DNA from: JARIHC01 sp035546975
GTDB lineage: Bacteria; Patescibacteriota; Saccharimonadia; Saccharimonadales; UBA4665
DNA: 64,000 nt
NCBI GenBank assembly: GCA_035546975.1
Contig: DASZVS010000013.1
Span: forward strand, 1-64,000
Direction: 5' to 3'
Every line of letters starts with the position of its first letter. Position 1 is the stretch's first letter. The position numbers were made by a program, and so were the translations under genes. Below the pieces are notes generated by a model. That model was not told the DNA's origin and did no database searches. It saw nothing but the letters and a program-made list of their open reading frames with translations. Positions 42,851 through 51,386 of the stretch are shown here, piece by piece.

Positions 42851-43070
42851 GCGCACCTCCTTTTAACTTCGTTATATGCATGTTGCGGCTTCACGCAAGA
42901 TTATTGCCCTTTCGCCACACTTGCCATTATTCTCTCTCTTGGGTGCCTCTGTCAGTAAGTAATACCACAGGGCCACATAATCGGGATATGGACAATACAT
43001 GTGAAGTTCTTCACTGCAGCCATATGTTTAAAAATTAATAATGATCCTATGGTAAATGAGGAGGTGTGTT

Positions 43071-43436
43071 ATGGGATTTAGAGAGCTTATTAAAAAAGTA
43101 CAAATAGAATCAGGGTTTTCGGACCAAGAATCAAAAGAATCGCTTGAACATATGGTAGAAAGCCTCGCTGTACACCTTGATGAAGGCGAGCGTAAAGATT
43201 TTGCAAGCCAGTTGCCAGAAGAACTGCAGGATATTGCCCTGGCGGTTATGCCTACCGAGGAAACAGCCCGCCAGGACATGCTTGAGCAATTTATGGAAAA
43301 CCAGCATGTTTCTGCAGACCGGGCTAAAAAACAAATGTTATCTGCCTGGCACGCTATACGGGCAGCCGTAAGCGAAGGTGAACTCGACCATGTTATGGCC
43401 CAGCTACCCAATAAAACCGTAGCTATGTTACGCTAA
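43071..43436 (+). CDS. DUF2267 family protein
   Basis: 121 residues, all-helical. 'FRELIKKVQIESGFSDQESKESLEHMVESLAVHLDEGERKDFASQLPEELQDIAL' is the DUF2267 pattern (two repeated four-helix units, 'LP' hinge). The biochemical role is unknown. ATG 43071 follows GAGGAGG. It is six bases upstream of the cupin gene on the same strand, so the two are likely co-transcribed. Confidence 0.85.
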   Translation: MGFRELIKKVQIESGFSDQESKESLEHMVESLAVHLDEGERKDFASQLPEELQDIALAVMPTEETARQDMLEQFMENQHVSADRAKKQMLSAWHAIRAAVSEGELDHVMAQLPNKTVAMLR

Positions 43437-43441
43437 AGCTC

Positions 43442-43864
43442 ATGGCAGATTACGCAATCGTCCATGCCGACGACGTTCAAAATCCGTATGAAGGAAGCGA
43501 CGTTCCGGGAGAATTTCGCAGCCTGACAAATGCTCTCGGCACAGAGCAGATTGCCGTTACGCTTATCCGCGTGCCGCCCCACTCCGACTTTGAACAAGGC
43601 ACCGGCCATTACCATGAAAAAACCGAGGAAGTGTACATCATTACCCACGGCACTCTGACAATGCGTTTGGGCGATGATATACAAAAAGTTAGCGCCGGTT
43701 CTGCAGTTCGGGTCGCCCCTAAGACTCCCCGGTCACACCGCAATGAGGGCGATGAACCGGTTGAAATGTGGGCAGTTTCCGTGAAAGGCGGCCACGACGC
43801 AACTAAGCTTGACGATTTTTGGGAGGCCTCCAGCCAAGCCCGCCAACACACAGGGTCCGGTTAA
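43442..43864 (+). CDS. Cupin domain protein
   Basis: 140 residues, single cupin beta-barrel. Motif 1 'GTGHYHEKTEEVYIITHGTLTMRLG' (about 57-81) has two His and the Glu ligands, and motif 2 'RVAPKTPRSHRNEGDEPVEMW' (about 95-115) the third His. Metal-binding, probably an isomerase, oxygenase or sensor; no substrate assigned. Follows DUF2267 by a six-base gap and converges on the YjbQ gene. Confidence 0.88.
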   Translation: MADYAIVHADDVQNPYEGSDVPGEFRSLTNALGTEQIAVTLIRVPPHSDFEQGTGHYHEKTEEVYIITHGTLTMRLGDDIQKVSAGSAVRVAPKTPRSHRNEGDEPVEMWAVSVKGGHDATKLDDFWEASSQARQHTGSG

Positions 43865-43870
43865 AAATAA

Positions 43871-44263
43871 TCATCGCTCTTCGTCCGCGGTAAGAATTGT
43901 GACGGCTATCGCACGTTCCCGCGGGCCATCAAGCTCTATGAGAATAACCCGTTGCCAGGCGCCAAGCTGGAGTTTGCCGTCATGAAATGGCAGCATTACA
44001 CCCGGACCGATAAAGCTTGCCCAGAGATGGTCTGGAAAATGGGGCGGGTCATGCGGGTGGCGCCACTTCTTTACTGGGGTCATTGATTCAATTGCATCCA
44101 GATAATCCAAATCGGTACCAGGGTCAAGATCTGCAGTGGTAACGGCTGCAGTAGTATGTTTCACAAATACGCCCGCAATCCCACTGCCCCCTAGATTACT
44201 CTCTATCTTCTCTGTTATATCGATAACCTCGCGCGACCGGGATGTCCCTACTGTAATCTCCAT
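43871..44263 (-). CDS. YjbQ/UPF0047 family protein
   Basis: 130 residues, complete UPF0047 domain. 'GIAGVFVKHTTAAVTTADLDPGTDLDYLD' and 'DHLWASFIGPGVMLPFHDGKLQLGAWQRVILIELDGPR' are the diagnostic blocks (His and Asp/Glu site). E. coli YjbQ can make thiamine phosphate, but the physiological role is unsettled. ATG 44263 is chosen; the open frame continues upstream without family similarity. Confidence 0.93.
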   Translation of the reverse strand: MEITVGTSRSREVIDITEKIESNLGGSGIAGVFVKHTTAAVTTADLDPGTDLDYLDAIESMTPVKKWRHPHDPPHFPDHLWASFIGPGVMLPFHDGKLQLGAWQRVILIELDGPRERAIAVTILTADEER

Positions 44264-44343
44264 GCGGCTAGCATATCTGGCAACCAGTAAACACAACAGT
44301 AAAACTTCTTACTTTAGCTTCATCAACCGCCTGTGTATAACTT

Positions 44344-44368
44344 TTTAATGATTATTTAATAATTTAAT
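44344..44368 (+). promoter_or_regulatory. Candidate response-regulator box upstream of the terpene operon
   Basis: TTTAAT at 44344-44349 and 44355-44360 (11-base period), and again at 44363-44368. OmpR/PhoB-type regulators bind direct repeats 11 bases apart. A matching pair lies before the second two-component operon at 52303-52319. Confidence 0.45.
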
Positions 44369-44393
44369 TGTTAACTTGTTCTGGAGTTCCTGT

Positions 44394-45077
44394 ATGAAAC
44401 TGCTGTGCATAGATGATAATGTTGAACTGATAGAAAGCCTCCGGCACTTTTTGGCTGCCGGCTCCGCTATAACCAGCGCTACCCAAGGCAAAGAAGGATT
44501 GGGCCTGGCGGCCAAGAATCGCTATGATGCCATTATTCTTGACCTCGGCTTGCCGGATATTTCCGGCAAAGATGTATGCGTCCAATTGCGCAAGCGCGGC
44601 GTCCAGACGCCTATCCTGGTTCTTTCAGGTATCAAAGATGCCGACATCAAAGTCTCACTCCTCGAAGCAGGAGCTGACGACTACATGACCAAACCGTTTA
44701 CCATAGACGAGCTGCGCGCTAGGCTCTTCGTGCTCCTCAAGCGTGTTGGTACCGGCACATCGCAAGACAATCTATATTTGCTTAAAGTAGGCAACCTCAC
44801 GCTCGACCCGCTCGGCCGCCGGGTAGAGCGCTCCGGCAATCTTATTAAGCTGCGGCGAAAAGAATTCGATATCTTGGAATATCTGATGCGCAACAAAGAT
44901 AAAATCGTAACGAGGCCTATGATTATGGATAACGTGTGGGGCTCGGATAGCAATTCATGGGATGGAACAATCAACGTGCATATTAAACGGTTGCGAGACC
45001 AAGTCGACCGGCCATACACACATAAACTTATTAAGACCTCTTACGGCCTGGGCTATACTATCAATGATAGGGCTTAA
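44394..45077 (+). CDS. OmpR/PhoB-family response regulator (terpene operon)
   Basis: 227 residues. Receiver 1-115 with Asp7, Asp8, phosphoacceptor Asp50 in 'IILDLGLPD', and Lys in 'DDYMTKPF'; then a winged-helix DNA-binding domain 130-225 ('IKLRRKEFDILEYLMRNKDKIVTR' and 'DGTINVHIKRLRDQVDRP' with 'KTSYGLGYTI'). ATG 44394 has GGAG upstream. It is the first gene of the run RR - peptide - kinase - terpene synthase - prenyl synthase and is the obvious partner of the kinase at 45300. It is paralogous to the regulator at 52343. Confidence 0.94.
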   Translation: MKLLCIDDNVELIESLRHFLAAGSAITSATQGKEGLGLAAKNRYDAIILDLGLPDISGKDVCVQLRKRGVQTPILVLSGIKDADIKVSLLEAGADDYMTKPFTIDELRARLFVLLKRVGTGTSQDNLYLLKVGNLTLDPLGRRVERSGNLIKLRRKEFDILEYLMRNKDKIVTRPMIMDNVWGSDSNSWDGTINVHIKRLRDQVDRPYTHKLIKTSYGLGYTINDRA

Positions 45078-45116
45078 GGGCTTGCATCGTAATTTTAGGG
45101 GGAAGGAGGTTCTAGG

Positions 45117-45236
45117 GTGAAAGACATTGTTACCAACATTTTGACTGACGAGAGCACGCGCGACACCGTTGCAGTGGAACAGATGCTCACCGACCAAGCC
45201 GTGGCTAGTCCATGGTCAAGCGAATCGTTGTCTTAA
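45117..45236 (+). CDS. 39-residue peptide between response regulator and kinase
   Basis: GTG start with a strong site AAGGAGGTTCTAGG just upstream, too short for routine gene calling. The 39 residues are acidic and Ser/Thr-rich, without Cys, Gly-Gly, a signal peptide or a membrane helix; the C-terminus is 'SPWSSESLS'. The gene sits 39 bases after the regulator and 63 before the kinase. A pheromone-like signal, a leader peptide or a regulator of the kinase are all possible; none is shown by the sequence. The ribosome-binding site is the best evidence that it is real. Confidence 0.55.
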   Translation: MKDIVTNILTDESTRDTVAVEQMLTDQAVASPWSSESLS

Positions 45237-45250
45237 AAAGACAGGAAAAT

Positions 45251-45284
45251 ACCGGATAGTTGTCATATCAGATAGCTATCCGGT
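45251..45284 (+). terminator. Hairpin between the peptide and the kinase gene
   Basis: Stem ACCGGATAG (45251-45259) with CTATCCGGT (45276-45284), 16-base loop, followed by TATTATTA, not a full T-run. It could be a partial terminator or attenuator that sets different levels for the peptide and the downstream kinase-terpene genes. Confidence 0.45.
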
Positions 45285-45299
45285 TATTATTAAAGAGCC

Positions 45300-46697
45300 A
45301 TGATGCGCGACTTCTACAATACTTTCGTAAAACCTCGATCCAAACATGTAGACCAGGCCGAACGCGAAGTTGTCCTGAATTATCTTTTGCTGGGCATTAT
45401 CAGCTTGTCACTCATCGCCTTACTTGATGCGCTTTTGCAGCTGACGGTGTCGCACGACCAGTACTTAACTGCACGCATACTAGGCATTGGGGGCGCCCTT
45501 ATCTTTTTTATTGCGCTCTACGCTGGTGGCCGCTACCGTGACCAGGTACGGTCGGCAGCAGTCGTATTAACGTTTTTTACCACAGCCGTCGCATGTTTTT
45601 TGGATTTCCGCTGGGGCCTCCTGGTGCCAACCGGCATAGCTCTGCTTTGTTTGGCTATCGTTATGGCAGGCATTCTAGTCAGCGCCCGCTACGCCTTTTA
45701 TACCGCCGCCGTGATTGTAGTGGTTATGTCATGCTTGCAGTATGCCCAATCACGCGGCACATGGCACCCTGACAGCACGTGGATGAAGCACCTATCCACA
45801 AGCGGCGATGTTATTGGCTTTGCGGCTATTTTCTTTACTATTGCCTGGGTTTCATGGCTGTATAACCGGCAGATGGAGTTGTCGCTCAAGCGCGCCAGAC
45901 GCTCTGAAAGAGCCTTGCAACAGCAGAAGGTACTCCTGGAAATCAAAGTTGAAAAACGGGCCCAAGAACTTGAAGCAGCCCAGTTGGAAAAAATGCAGGA
46001 ACTGTACCGTTTTGCCGAGCTAGGCAGACTGAGCACCGCTCTTTTTCACGACCTAGCCAATCATTTGTCTACGGTGAGCCTTGAAATCGAAGGCTTATCC
46101 GAAAAGGGCCAATCCGACATTATGCAGCGTATCAGCCAGAATATCGGGCATATTGATACTATCGTCAAACGGGTGCGCCAACAGATCCGAGGTAAAAGTG
46201 TCGTGGAAGTTTTTGCCGTGCTCGATGAAATTAGCGAAGTGGTAAAGATCCTCTCGCCGGCAGCGGAACAGGCGAAAGTATCCCTCGAAGTAATTTCTGA
46301 TGCATCGGTTAAACCAGGCTTGTCATATAAGGGCGACCCCATCCGTTTCAGGCAAATTATCTTGAATCTCATCAGCAATGGCATTGAGGCCTACCCCGAA
46401 ACCCGCGCCCGCACAATTGGCAACCGGACGGTAACCGTCCATTTGTCACGCCAACAAACTGCGCTGCTAATAGAGGTTACTGATCATGGGCTCGGCGTTG
46501 CTAAAAAAGAGCGTTCAAAGATTTTCAGACCGTTTTATACGACCAAAAACAAAGGCGTCGGCATTGGCCTCTTTATTGTCCGGCAAGTTGTTGAAAATGA
46601 TTTCAAAGGAACGCTAGATCTTAAAAATAGCAATAAAGAGGGCACGACTTTTAGCGTAAGCCTGCCGAAAAGTTACTATGCAAAAAATCGAAATTAA
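45300..46697 (+). CDS. Membrane histidine kinase (terpene operon)
   Basis: 465 residues. Six membrane helices (about 26-46, 59-76, 84-102, 108-126, 132-148, 171-188) without a large extracellular loop, so it may sense the membrane or an ion. A coiled coil (200-235) leads to the DHp helix with His250 in 'ALFHDLANHLSTVSLE'. The HATPase_c domain follows with N box 'QIILNLISNGIEAY', 'DHGLGV' and 'GVGIGLFIVRQVV'. ATG-ATG start. The 3' end overlaps the terpene synthase by 20 bases, which makes it unlikely that this sensor is unrelated to the terpene genes. Confidence 0.92.
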   Translation: MMRDFYNTFVKPRSKHVDQAEREVVLNYLLLGIISLSLIALLDALLQLTVSHDQYLTARILGIGGALIFFIALYAGGRYRDQVRSAAVVLTFFTTAVACFLDFRWGLLVPTGIALLCLAIVMAGILVSARYAFYTAAVIVVVMSCLQYAQSRGTWHPDSTWMKHLSTSGDVIGFAAIFFTIAWVSWLYNRQMELSLKRARRSERALQQQKVLLEIKVEKRAQELEAAQLEKMQELYRFAELGRLSTALFHDLANHLSTVSLEIEGLSEKGQSDIMQRISQNIGHIDTIVKRVRQQIRGKSVVEVFAVLDEISEVVKILSPAAEQAKVSLEVISDASVKPGLSYKGDPIRFRQIILNLISNGIEAYPETRARTIGNRTVTVHLSRQQTALLIEVTDHGLGVAKKERSKIFRPFYTTKNKGVGIGLFIVRQVVENDFKGTLDLKNSNKEGTTFSVSLPKSYYAKNRN

Positions 46698-48633
46698 CCG
46701 TGCTGTTCGCGGCGGTATTGCGTATATTGCCGCGCAGCAGTTGGAAAACGGTGGTTTCAAAAGTTTTTCCAGCCCCTCCAAGGAGTCGCTCCGCCCACAA
46801 ACTATCTACCAAACGACATTTGTACCATCTCTAACGCTTGGCGCTATCGCCGCAACGGAAAGTCATGGTGTTTCCGTCTTACGCGCCAAACTGGCGACAT
46901 TTTTAAAAAATGAGGCTGGGCCTGCCGGCGCTTATAATTATTGGGCCAGCGAAGAGGCGCAGTGTAAAAAAATGCCTTACCCCGATGATCTTGACGACAC
47001 GTTTTGCGCCTTGGCCGCCCTTTATCTGGACAATCCGGCGAACATTACAGAGGCAAAACTTGCCCAGGCTGTTAAGCTGCTGCTCGCTGCCGAGTCGGCT
47101 GTTGGCGGCCCATACCGCACGTGGCTAGTAAGCCAGCGCGCGGAATCAATATGGCAAGATGTGGATCTGGCGGTCAATGCAAACATCGCTTATTTTTTGT
47201 CGTTAGTAAGTAACCCGCTTCCCAAATTACAATCCTATATCGACGAGGCAATTTCAAAAAATGTTTTAGTCTCGCCATACTATCCGTCAGCTTATCCCAT
47301 TGCGTATTACATTGCGCGCGGTTATAGCGGCAGCAAAAAAACCCAACTTATAAAAATCATCCGTAATCTCCTAGGGAATGCTTCTTCACCACAAGATACG
47401 GCACTGTGTCTCGCGGCACTCGCCTCACTTAAGGCCATAAAGCAAAGCGATGAACCTATCATCAAGAGCTTACTCTCCGCTCAGGCGAAAGACGGTTCAT
47501 GGCCGGCCGCCGCCTTTTGCCTGGACCCGTCAAGAAATGGCCGTTCGCACTACCATGGTTCGCCCGTCTTAACCACGGCATTTGTTATCCAGACTCTGAC
47601 CGCTTACTTGGAAATGGACCGTGGCGAACAAGCCGTTGGCCGGGCTACCAAGCATAAAAATGAGTATGCAGAAGTGGTTATGAAGCTTGTCCACAAACGC
47701 GCCAAGGCATTGCCGGAAGATCTCCGCCAAACTACTGTTAAAACACTGCAAAAGCTTGCCGATAGCAGCAACGGCGCAGAAATTGTCGGACTGGCCCCTC
47801 GGTTTAATACTTCTTTACAGAAACCTCTTACGAAAACTTCGAGAAATTTTCTCCTGTCGCTGAGCCTGGGCAACCTTTACGGCTGGCTTGCGTATACGGT
47901 CTACGATGATTTCATTGATGAAGAGGGATCTCCCGGTTTGTTGCCGGCAGCGAACGTAACCCTTCGTGATTCCGTAAACATATTCATGGAAGCGTTGCCG
48001 GAAAACCCCTCATTCCGTACGCTTGTGCAAAGCACTTTTGACACCATTGATGGCGCCAATGCTTGGGAGCTCGCCCATTGTCGCTTCGGGCTTGATGGCC
48101 AAACGGTCATTATCGGCAACCTGCCAGACTTCAAAGATCTCTCAAAATTGGCCGAGCGATCGCTTGGGCACGGCTTGGCACCGCTCGCCATTTTAGCGCA
48201 TGCTGGCCATGCGACGACCAGCATGGCTTTCCGCCAGACAAAACTCGCATTCAACCATTACCTTATTGCCAAACAACTCTGCGATGACATGCACGATTGG
48301 CAAGAGGACCTCCAGCGCGGCCACTGCACATATGTAGTAGCAAGGCTCCTTGAGGATCTTGGGATAAGGACAGGAAGACACAACCTTAGTGATCTTCTTC
48401 GGCAAGGCCAACGGAAATTTTGGCACGACACGCTGCCCTCTTTATGCAGAGAAGCCGAGCGGCACGTGGCCCTTAGCCGCAAAGCCATTGGGAAAGCTGC
48501 CGTTTTCAAGCCGAACGATATTCTCTCAGAACTACTGGAAAATATTGAATTTACCCTAAACGACACGGTACAAAAACAGACTGCAGCAAAAAACTTCCTG
48601 CAGCATTACGACCAAAACAAGGCAGAGGCATGA
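46678..48633 (+). CDS. Two-domain terpene synthase with class II and class I motifs
   Basis: 651 residues. N-terminal half (about 1-330): an alpha/alpha-barrel of the prenyltransferase/squalene-cyclase type with QW-like repeats ('QLENGGF' near 21 and 'QAKDGSW' near 269) and DLDDT (104-108), the DxDD acid of class II cyclases. C-terminal half (about 385-640): an all-helical alpha domain with DDFID (410-414) and 'LCDDMHDWQEDL' (534-545), the DDxxD-type metal sites of class I synthases. It should thus protonate and cyclise a linear diphosphate and then ionise it, as bifunctional plant and fungal diterpene synthases do. The DxDD lies near the N-terminus, so it is not a standard beta-gamma layout. 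Fused enzymes are rare in bacteria; the product is unknown. Overlaps the kinase by 20 bases and the prenyl synthase by four. Confidence 0.72.
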   Translation: MQKIEINRAVRGGIAYIAAQQLENGGFKSFSSPSKESLRPQTIYQTTFVPSLTLGAIAATESHGVSVLRAKLATFLKNEAGPAGAYNYWASEEAQCKKMPYPDDLDDTFCALAALYLDNPANITEAKLAQAVKLLLAAESAVGGPYRTWLVSQRAESIWQDVDLAVNANIAYFLSLVSNPLPKLQSYIDEAISKNVLVSPYYPSAYPIAYYIARGYSGSKKTQLIKIIRNLLGNASSPQDTALCLAALASLKAIKQSDEPIIKSLLSAQAKDGSWPAAAFCLDPSRNGRSHYHGSPVLTTAFVIQTLTAYLEMDRGEQAVGRATKHKNEYAEVVMKLVHKRAKALPEDLRQTTVKTLQKLADSSNGAEIVGLAPRFNTSLQKPLTKTSRNFLLSLSLGNLYGWLAYTVYDDFIDEEGSPGLLPAANVTLRDSVNIFMEALPENPSFRTLVQSTFDTIDGANAWELAHCRFGLDGQTVIIGNLPDFKDLSKLAERSLGHGLAPLAILAHAGHATTSMAFRQTKLAFNHYLIAKQLCDDMHDWQEDLQRGHCTYVVARLLEDLGIRTGRHNLSDLLRQGQRKFWHDTLPSLCREAERHVALSRKAIGKAAVFKPNDILSELLENIEFTLNDTVQKQTAAKNFLQHYDQNKAEA

Positions 48634-49688
48634 AAGAAGTGCTTAGATACGCGCCCGGCATCAAGCGTGAACTTCACGCGGCAATTGATGCACGCCAAAC
48701 TGGCAGCCGAGCAGACTCTCCGTGGGAAGATGATTTTCTGCAGCGCCTCGGCGTATTTGCAGCCAAAGGCAAATTGCTCCGCGGCTCCTTAACTTGCTTT
48801 GCTTATGAGAAATTTAGCGGTACGCCGCCATCAAAACCAGTTCTTCAGACCGCCGCCGCTCTCGAACTGGTTCATAGCGCGCTGCTTATCCATGACGATA
48901 TTATGGATAACGATGACCTCCGGCGCGGCCAGCCCTCCCTTCATAACCAATACCAAGCGGCTGCCAAAGATAAAAAACTTTCGGAGCCTGCGCGTTTTGG
49001 GATAAATATGGCCTTAGCGGGCGGCGACATGGCATTTTTCCTTGCCTTTGATCTATTGGCTACACTGGATCTCGAGGCTCGCAAGCTCGCAACTATTAAA
49101 AAAATGTTTGTCGACCAGCTGGTAGTAGTGTGTGCCGGCCAAATGCAAGATGTCTATTTCGATGCCAACCTGAAACTTCCCCCTAAGCGTGAAATATACA
49201 AATTAATGGAGGAAAAAACGGCATCATATACTATAGCGTTGCCGCTATTATTGGGAGCAACGCTTGCCGGAGCCAATAAGGCCACGCTGCGACAGCTCAG
49301 CCATTTGGGCGTTGCCGCCGGTACGGTATTTCAAATCCGCGATGACGAGCTCGGACTTATGGGAACGACAGATAAGATAGGCAAACCCGTGGGTTCGGAT
49401 ATTGCCGAAGGCAAAAAGACGCTTCTGTATTACTATCTTTTTCGTCGCTGCAATAGTGCGGAGCGAAAACAGTTACTTAGTCTCTTCGGTAGCGCACATA
49501 TCACCGACAGCGACATAGCTTATCTCCAACAACTCGTGCGGAAGCGCGGTGTACTACAGTTATTACAGGCAGATGTCGACCGGCTAACTCGGCAGGCATA
49601 CCATGCTATCGCATTGCTACCGTTAAGCGCCAAAACAAAGGAAGAATTACACGAGCTTGTCGTCTTCTGTGCCCAGCGGCAAGCCTAA
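48630..49688 (+). CDS. Polyprenyl diphosphate synthase (trans type)
   Basis: 352 residues. First Asp-rich motif 'LLIHDDIMDNDDLRRG' (85-100), second 'FQIRDDELGLMG' (about 233-244), with the usual Lys and Arg blocks between. It elongates allylic diphosphates with isopentenyl diphosphate and so would feed the adjacent terpene synthase. Residue 84 (five before the first Asp) is Ala rather than the bulky aromatic that caps products at C15-C20 in many relatives, so a product longer than C20 is possible. Overlap ATGA with the terpene synthase. Last gene of the operon; it converges on the VOC gene with an eight-base gap. Confidence 0.92.
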   Translation: MKEVLRYAPGIKRELHAAIDARQTGSRADSPWEDDFLQRLGVFAAKGKLLRGSLTCFAYEKFSGTPPSKPVLQTAAALELVHSALLIHDDIMDNDDLRRGQPSLHNQYQAAAKDKKLSEPARFGINMALAGGDMAFFLAFDLLATLDLEARKLATIKKMFVDQLVVVCAGQMQDVYFDANLKLPPKREIYKLMEEKTASYTIALPLLLGATLAGANKATLRQLSHLGVAAGTVFQIRDDELGLMGTTDKIGKPVGSDIAEGKKTLLYYYLFRRCNSAERKQLLSLFGSAHITDSDIAYLQQLVRKRGVLQLLQADVDRLTRQAYHAIALLPLSAKTKEELHELVVFCAQRQA

Positions 49689-49696
49689 AGCCAGGC

Positions 49697-50131
49697 CTAC
49701 CCGTCCTGGCCACCTTTGGGCGTACCAATATTCATCATCCAATTAACACCGAATTTATCGGTTAACGAGCCGAGCGTATCGCCCCAGAATTCCTTTTTGA
49801 GCGGCGAGTTTATTTTGCCGTCGGTGCTCAGTTTTCCGAATATTTCGCGCATACGAATCTCGTCCGTGCCTCCGATCGATAGGTCGATTTTCGCGGCCAA
49901 AGGACTAGCCTTGGCTGTATCGCTGGCCATCAAATTGACATCGCCGCCGGTCAAGTTAGCATGCATAAGCCAGTCGTTGCTATCGACGCCTTCAGGCAGC
50001 GGCATATCGCCGGGCGTGTCAGCATAACTCATCATTTCGAGCTCGCCACCAAACACGCTCTTATAAAACTCCATTGCCTCGCGGCATTGGCCTTTAAAAT
50101 ATATGTATACTTCAAGCCTTATATCGCTCAT
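49697..50131 (-). CDS. VOC protein, PhnB-like
   Basis: 144 residues. 'EVYIYFKGQCREAMEFYKSVFGGELEMMSYADTPGD' is the PhnB-like start, and 'TLGSLTDKFGVNWMMNIG' its conserved end. PhnB-type proteins are of uncertain function; the fold binds metals. ATG 50131 is used since the open frame beyond it has no family similarity. Convergent with the prenyl synthase. Confidence 0.92.
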   Translation of the reverse strand: MSDIRLEVYIYFKGQCREAMEFYKSVFGGELEMMSYADTPGDMPLPEGVDSNDWLMHANLTGGDVNLMASDTAKASPLAAKIDLSIGGTDEIRMREIFGKLSTDGKINSPLKKEFWGDTLGSLTDKFGVNWMMNIGTPKGGQDG

Positions 50132-50244
50132 ACCTTCCCCTGTTTTACCTGTATTCATTGTACACCCAGGGCTTATGCTAATCATGAAGTTCACAAATAG
50201 GAACACTACTCCTGGCAGTTCTCGCCACCAGACTTAAATATTGT

Positions 50245-50250
50245 TATAGT
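50245..50250 (+). promoter_or_regulatory. Near-leaderless promoter (-10) of the YHYH gene
   Basis: TATAGT ends eight bases before ATG 50259. Confidence 0.5.
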
Positions 50251-50258
50251 AATTTATT

Positions 50259-51308
50259 ATGGAGGGTGAGCAGCAGTCCGCGCCGCAGCTGGAACCGATC
50301 ATATCCGAAAAGCGGCCTTTTTGGAAGCGGCGACTCCCCTGGCTAATTATTATCCTTATCCTAATTCTCGGCCTGGGGACAGGCGGCTATTTCTTAACGC
50401 ATAAAAATAAAGCGCCGGCTAATGCGAACCTGGCCGCCACCAAACCCATTTCTTCCACTCCAGCCAATCCCAACCACTGGAAGGACTCCGTTAACCCCGC
50501 CGCTATCCCTCTTGGCGATGGCAAAGTATCAAGCAGCCCGCAGGCCGGCTATGTCGATTCGTGTACTACCAAATTCCGTGGTGGTGGCGCCCAAACTAAT
50601 GGCTCCTGGATAAACAAGGCCGGCAATACGTGGGATTCCCAAACCAAAGTAGCCGTTGAAGGCGCCGTTACATGGCCGGCTGCGGACCATAGCGAGAAGG
50701 ATTCCGCTAGCACGCGGGCACTGACTACCAACGATTTGCCAAAAGGCTTTACAACAGGCATTTTCCCAATTGCCAAGACCGATCCGGCCTACCAATATGA
50801 CCGCAATCCCAACAGCATCGGCACCCAATCGATAACGTATGAGCTACCAATGGATCCTGCCGCCGCGGCAGTGCCCGGCTGTACCGGTCTCGGCCCTATC
50901 GGCATACTGAGCAACGGTGTGGTTCTCTTCAATGCACTTGATGACGGCGGACGCGATGCTGTAGCCCACGAAACCCAAGATAGCTGCAATGGCCACCCTA
51001 ACCAGCAGGAAATGTACCACTATCACAACATCCCCGTTTGTATTCGAAATGAAGCCAAAGGCTCCTCGACTTTAGTGGGCTACGCCCTAGATGGGTACGG
51101 CATATACGTAGAACGAGATGCCGAGGGCAACCTTCCTACCAATGCCGATCTCGATGTTTGCCATGGCCGTACAAGTGAAGTTACATGGAACGGCAAGAAG
51201 ACTACCATGTACCACTACGACGCTACACTTGAATATCCGTACACTCTTGGCTGCTATCATGGCACCCCGACCGCCGGCCCCAGCCACACCGGCACAGGCC
51301 AGCTCTAA
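50259..51308 (+). CDS. YHYH-domain secreted protein, membrane-anchored
   Basis: 349 residues. Cytoplasmic Lys/Arg-rich start, membrane helix at about 28-48, then an exported domain. 'MYHYHNIPVCI' and 'YALDGYGIYVERDAEGN' with 'CHGRTSE' and a further 'MYHYDATLEYPYTLGCYHG' are the YHYH family blocks; several Cys may form disulfides. Family function is unknown, found in secreted proteins of bacteria and protists. Monocistronic. Confidence 0.88.
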   Translation: MEGEQQSAPQLEPIISEKRPFWKRRLPWLIIILILILGLGTGGYFLTHKNKAPANANLAATKPISSTPANPNHWKDSVNPAAIPLGDGKVSSSPQAGYVDSCTTKFRGGGAQTNGSWINKAGNTWDSQTKVAVEGAVTWPAADHSEKDSASTRALTTNDLPKGFTTGIFPIAKTDPAYQYDRNPNSIGTQSITYELPMDPAAAAVPGCTGLGPIGILSNGVVLFNALDDGGRDAVAHETQDSCNGHPNQQEMYHYHNIPVCIRNEAKGSSTLVGYALDGYGIYVERDAEGNLPTNADLDVCHGRTSEVTWNGKKTTMYHYDATLEYPYTLGCYHGTPTAGPSHTGTGQL

Positions 51309-51386
51309 AGAAAAGTAGTAAATTTCACTGCCTAACCATTTACATCCTGCAATACTTCCTTATACAAGCAAGTAAAGGAGGTATGT

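Noticed and set aside
42857..43070. Hidden gene or RNA in the 214-base gap
   Set aside because: I found no ORF with a start signal, no tRNA and no stable hairpin with T-run; it holds the promoters of both flanking genes at most.
45117..45236. Ribosomally made modified peptide (lanthipeptide or lasso) precursor
   Set aside because: No Cys, no Gly-Gly or Gly-X leader site, and no modification enzyme nearby; terpene genes do not act on peptides.
45251..45284. Full operon terminator separating the peptide from the kinase
   Set aside because: No proper T-run follows the stem; kept only as a possible partial terminator.
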